A program made the translations under genes and the position numbers. Below the pieces are notes generated by a model, which did not search any database, was not told the DNA's origin, and worked only from the letters and a program-made list of their open reading frames with translations. Shown here piece after piece: positions 61,037 through 64,000 of a stretch of 64,000 nucleotides of DNA. This stretch comes from Paenibacillus sp. FSL H8-0537 (GTDB taxonomy: Bacteria; Bacillota; Bacilli; Paenibacillales; Paenibacillaceae). Location of the stretch: contig NZ_CP150290.1 of assembly GCF_038051995.1 (NCBI RefSeq), positions 6,051,001 to 6,115,000 on the forward strand, in the 5' to 3' direction. Each line of letters starts with the position of its first letter. Positions within the stretch are counted from its first letter, which is position 1.

Positions 61037-62659
61037 TCACCTTTCAGAATACTTGAAATAATCAAAGTCCGCATACTTGCCTCGTCCGCTTAAATCCTGT
61101 ACGCAAATGCCGATAAATGCTCCAGTGAAGCCTTGATCAAGCGCAATGCCGTCCTTCACCAGCTCGGCGTTTTCATCCGATATTTTGCTGGCATCCAGAA
61201 TAGGGCCAATCGGCTGCCAAGCCGCTCCATCCAGCGAATAGTGGAATTGCAGCGCCTCATGGCGGACTTCCGCCTTCAAATAGCAGCGCTCTGCCCCATC
61301 AATCGATATGGGCTGCTCAAGCGGCTCATCATATACGGAGCGGTCGCTCGACATAATGCCGAGGCATTTGCCCAGCTGCTCATCACGACTGATCCATAAG
61401 TAATAATAATTCTTTGTATTGTAATAGTATACAAGCCCAGCAAGCTGCTGATAAGTATCTGGCTCAAATTCTACCACCGTTTCAGCATCTACGGTGAACG
61501 ATTGCTGGCGGCGTGCTATCAGGCTCTGCCGGTGGGAGGAATACAGCGATTCTCTTCCCTTCAGCCTCATATGGCCCGGACGCTCCTTCAGCGTTGCCCA
61601 TTGCTCGCTCCGCGGCTCGCGCAGTGTATGAAGATGAATGCTTATCGCATCCCTGTCAAAATGCTCAATCTCTGGCTCCGCCTCAAAACGATGCTCCGGG
61701 AGCGCTGGTGCGCTCACCTGAACCTCCGGCGAATGGCCTCCGCCGATAAGGCGCAGCCAGCCGTCCTCCGTCCAAGCGACCCTCTGAAGGGCGGTTTCCC
61801 GTCCAAGCGTGCAGCTTCCCGAAGGGCTGAGCGGCCGCGCGCACAGATGGGCAATATACAGCTGCCCCTCCTGCGTCTCGACTAGACTGACATGGCCCGC
61901 CTTTTGCAGCGCTAGCTCTGGGCGGTCCGCTGACGTAATGAGCGGCCCAGCCGGATCGGCCTCATAGGTGCCAAGCAGCGTTCGTGAACGAGCCACCGTC
62001 GCCGCATGGCCAAAGCGCGTGCCGCCCTCCGCGGTGATCATATAATAATAGCCGTCATGACGATAAATGTGAGGACCTTCCGTCAAACCAAGCGGCGTGC
62101 CGCCAAATATCGTTTGAATCGGTCCCGTTAGCGCCTTTAGCTCCTCGGAATACTGCTGAATGACGATGCCGCCGAACGGATTTTTCCCTTTACGGTGATC
62201 CCATGTTAAATTGACCAGCCATTTGGTGCCATCCTCATCATGGAACAGGGAAGGGTCAAAGCCGCTGCTGTTCAAATAAATCGGCTCTGACCAAGGCCCC
62301 ATAATATCGGTTGTCGTAACGACATAGTTATGCGTGTCCTTGAACGGGCCCATATGGCTTTTTACATCGGTAAACACCAGATAGAAGATGCCGTTATAGT
62401 AGCTGAGGCACGGCGCCCATACTCCGCCGGAGTCGGAATTGCCGATCATATCGAGCTGGCTCGCCCGGGTAAGCGGGTGCGTGAGCACCCGCCAGTTTTT
62501 CAAATCGCGAGAATGATGAATTTGAACGCCGGGAAACCATTCGAAGGTCGAGGTCGCAATATAATAGTCGTCTCCGACACGAATGATCGAAGGATCGGGG
62601 TTGAAGCCCCGCAATATCGGATTGTTAATTACGTTAATCGCAAACGCCTCCTGTCTCAC
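61037..62659 (-). CDS. GH43 beta-xylosidase/arabinofuranosidase-like enzyme
   Basis: 540 residues if begun at GTG 62659. No ribosome site precedes that GTG; instead AGGAGG (62647-62652) stands 8 nt before an ATT codon at 62636-62638, giving a 533-residue protein, so the start is open. The propeller begins NPILRGFNPDPSI with the base Asp, then FDPSLFHDEDG and the acid Glu in LTEGPHIY. The C-terminal 200 residues form the beta-sandwich of XynB-type GH43 enzymes. No signal peptide, so it cleaves imported xylo- or arabino-oligosaccharides in the cytoplasm. Confidence 0.9.
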   Translation of the reverse strand: MRQEAFAINVINNPILRGFNPDPSIIRVGDDYYIATSTFEWFPGVQIHHSRDLKNWRVLTHPLTRASQLDMIGNSDSGGVWAPCLSYYNGIFYLVFTDVKSHMGPFKDTHNYVVTTTDIMGPWSEPIYLNSSGFDPSLFHDEDGTKWLVNLTWDHRKGKNPFGGIVIQQYSEELKALTGPIQTIFGGTPLGLTEGPHIYRHDGYYYMITAEGGTRFGHAATVARSRTLLGTYEADPAGPLITSADRPELALQKAGHVSLVETQEGQLYIAHLCARPLSPSGSCTLGRETALQRVAWTEDGWLRLIGGGHSPEVQVSAPALPEHRFEAEPEIEHFDRDAISIHLHTLREPRSEQWATLKERPGHMRLKGRESLYSSHRQSLIARRQQSFTVDAETVVEFEPDTYQQLAGLVYYYNTKNYYYLWISRDEQLGKCLGIMSSDRSVYDEPLEQPISIDGAERCYLKAEVRHEALQFHYSLDGAAWQPIGPILDASKISDENAELVKDGIALDQGFTGAFIGICVQDLSGRGKYADFDYFKYSER

Positions 62660-62674
62660 ATGCTCTGACCGCTG

Positions 62675-63949
62675 TTACTTGATTTTCGCCAGCTCGTCTT
62701 TAACGCTGCTTGCATTTTGGCCGACGATCGCGCCGACCGAATTCAGGAACTGCTCGGCACGCTTCGCGTCCAGCGCTTGGTCATAGTAGCTGAAGAAGCC
62801 TTCCAAGCTGCTGCTGATGGAGCTATCGTAGGCAAACGCCAGCGGATTCATTTTTGCCTCTTCAAGTCCTGGGTTTTTCATTGGGCTGATGTTCGCGCCT
62901 TCATTAATTTCCTTCCGCTGCAGCGAGTCAGTAAGGAAACGAATCGCTTCATAAGCCGCTTCTTGGTTCGTCTTGGAAGAAATCGCCATGCCTGCGCCGA
63001 AGCCGCCTTGGTAAGTGTTAATGCCGCCTTGGCCGCCATCTACGGTCGGGAATGGCACGAAGCCTACTTTATCGGCAAAGTCGCCATCGAGGAAGGAGTT
63101 CATTGCCCATTCACCTTGCAGATACATGGCAGCTTTGCCGTTCGTAAACAGCGATTCCGCTGCTGCATAATCAAGACCAAGGAAACCATTGATGAAGCCT
63201 TTGTGATCGACAGCAAGCTCACGCAGCATTTCGCCTGCTTTTACAAAGCTGTCCTGTGTGAAATCAGCTTCGCCATTTTTCGCTTTCTCGAACGGCTCCA
63301 TGCCGCCGATGCGCTGTGCCAGATAAGAAAACCAGTGCAGAACCGGCCAGCGGTCTTTGCCTGCGACTGTAATCGGAACGATATTTTTAGCGTTCAGTTG
63401 ATCCACAACACTTAGCAGCTCCGCATAGGTTGTCGGAGGAGTCAGACCATTTTCATCAAAAATTTGCTTGTTGTACCATAGGGATACTCCGCTGAACAGA
63501 ACGGGAATGCCGTAGTTTTTGCCTTCGTAAGAGAAAGTTTCCAATCCGCCATTAAGCACATCGTTTTTGAACGCTTCATCCTTATTCAGCGGCTCCGTAA
63601 TATCGCCCAGCATACTGTTAGACACGAGCGTATCGAAGGTTTCACCGCTCCAATACGTAATAATATCCGGCACCTGGTTGCCTGTAATCGCTACTTTCAT
63701 TTTGGTTTTTAAAGCTTCGTCTTCAAAAAACTCGGCCGTAAGCTCCACATTCGGATGCTCGTCGTTGAATTGCTTGATTGATTTTTCAATAATAGCCTTG
63801 TTTCTCGTTTCCATGCTCCACATGGTCAGCTTCGTTACCTCGCCCGCTCCTGCCTTCGTCCCTTCGCCTTCTGCCTTGTTTCCAGCGCTGGAGCAGCCTG
63901 CCATTACTACCATCATCAATGCCAACAATAAGATAAGACCCTTTTTCAT
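62675..63949 (-). CDS. Sugar ABC transporter substrate-binding lipoprotein
   Basis: 424 residues, ATG 63949 behind GGGGGAAAC. Lipobox VMAGC (Cys at 19). Solute-binding family 1: LTMWSMETRNKAIIEKSIKQFN, VPDIITYWSGETFD, GKAAMYLQGEWAMNSF. First gene of this locus in the window. Permease genes are not within the window and may lie to the right. Confidence 0.9.
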   Translation of the reverse strand: MKKGLILLLALMMVVMAGCSSAGNKAEGEGTKAGAGEVTKLTMWSMETRNKAIIEKSIKQFNDEHPNVELTAEFFEDEALKTKMKVAITGNQVPDIITYWSGETFDTLVSNSMLGDITEPLNKDEAFKNDVLNGGLETFSYEGKNYGIPVLFSGVSLWYNKQIFDENGLTPPTTYAELLSVVDQLNAKNIVPITVAGKDRWPVLHWFSYLAQRIGGMEPFEKAKNGEADFTQDSFVKAGEMLRELAVDHKGFINGFLGLDYAAAESLFTNGKAAMYLQGEWAMNSFLDGDFADKVGFVPFPTVDGGQGGINTYQGGFGAGMAISSKTNQEAAYEAIRFLTDSLQRKEINEGANISPMKNPGLEEAKMNPLAFAYDSSISSSLEGFFSYYDQALDAKRAEQFLNSVGAIVGQNASSVKDELAKIK

Positions 63950-64000
63950 ATTTGTTTCCCCCTTGGATAGTGTCGAATGCCGCAGCTCATAATTAGATGT

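Overview
The window looks like chromosomal DNA of a Paenibacillus-type Firmicute. This is inferred from content, not from a database search. The signs are strong GGAGG-type ribosome-binding sites with frequent GTG/TTG starts, many lipoprotein solute-binding proteins, YesM/YesN-type two-component pairs beside sugar ABC transporters, S-layer-homology (SLH) surface proteins, GH43 glycosidases and Bacillus-type housekeeping genes (exoA, uppP, a dbpA-like helicase, uraA).

Layout. 1-8117: a secreted multidomain GH43 enzyme cut by the left edge, a transglutaminase-like lipoprotein, a GNAT acetyltransferase and a secreted discoidin/FN3/cohesin-like protein. 8135-9904: an IS110-family element whose ends can be inferred because it splits a leader sequence that recurs intact at 29.8 and 32.7 kb. 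10176-18078: a DbpA-like helicase, a DinB-family protein and a complete five-gene oligopeptide ABC operon, with an IS200/IS605 element (intact tnpB, dead tnpA) inserted just upstream. 20531-28297: uppP, a phosphoesterase fossil, exoA, a dockerin-bearing secreted protein followed by a cohesin-SLH cell-wall anchor, a uracil permease and an L,D-transpeptidase. 28363-35789: a GNAT protein, a polymorphic-toxin locus and a MerR regulator. 35988-42566: an SLH protein, a divergent SDR/TetR pair, a chemoreceptor, a lipoprotein and a cupin. 42614-53871: a polysaccharide-utilisation locus with two sugar permeases, sensor kinase, response regulator, binding protein, heparinase II/III-type lyase, an unrecognised 802-residue protein and the cupin. 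54157-57373: a DHA2 efflux pump with its TetR regulator and an alpha/beta hydrolase. 57382-63949: a second sugar locus with binding protein, GH43 beta-xylosidase-like enzyme, zinc dehydrogenase and kinase/regulator pair.

The most interesting region is 29.3-35.0 kb. One full-length toxin with a WHH nuclease tip and SUKH (SMI1/KNR4) immunity gene is followed on the same strand by an N-terminally truncated toxin with a different tip and a different putative immunity gene. That is followed by a toxin-tip remnant, disarmed by loss of its WHH segment and by a nonsense codon, with a second SUKH gene. A roughly 560-bp near-identical block links the first two toxins and could serve for recombinational tip exchange. 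Other points worth following are the cohesin/dockerin/SLH gene pair, the two RNA-guided element families (IS110 and TnpB) with candidate guide-RNA regions, and two promoters overlapped by operator-like palindromes beside TetR genes.

No tRNA, rRNA or CRISPR array was seen.
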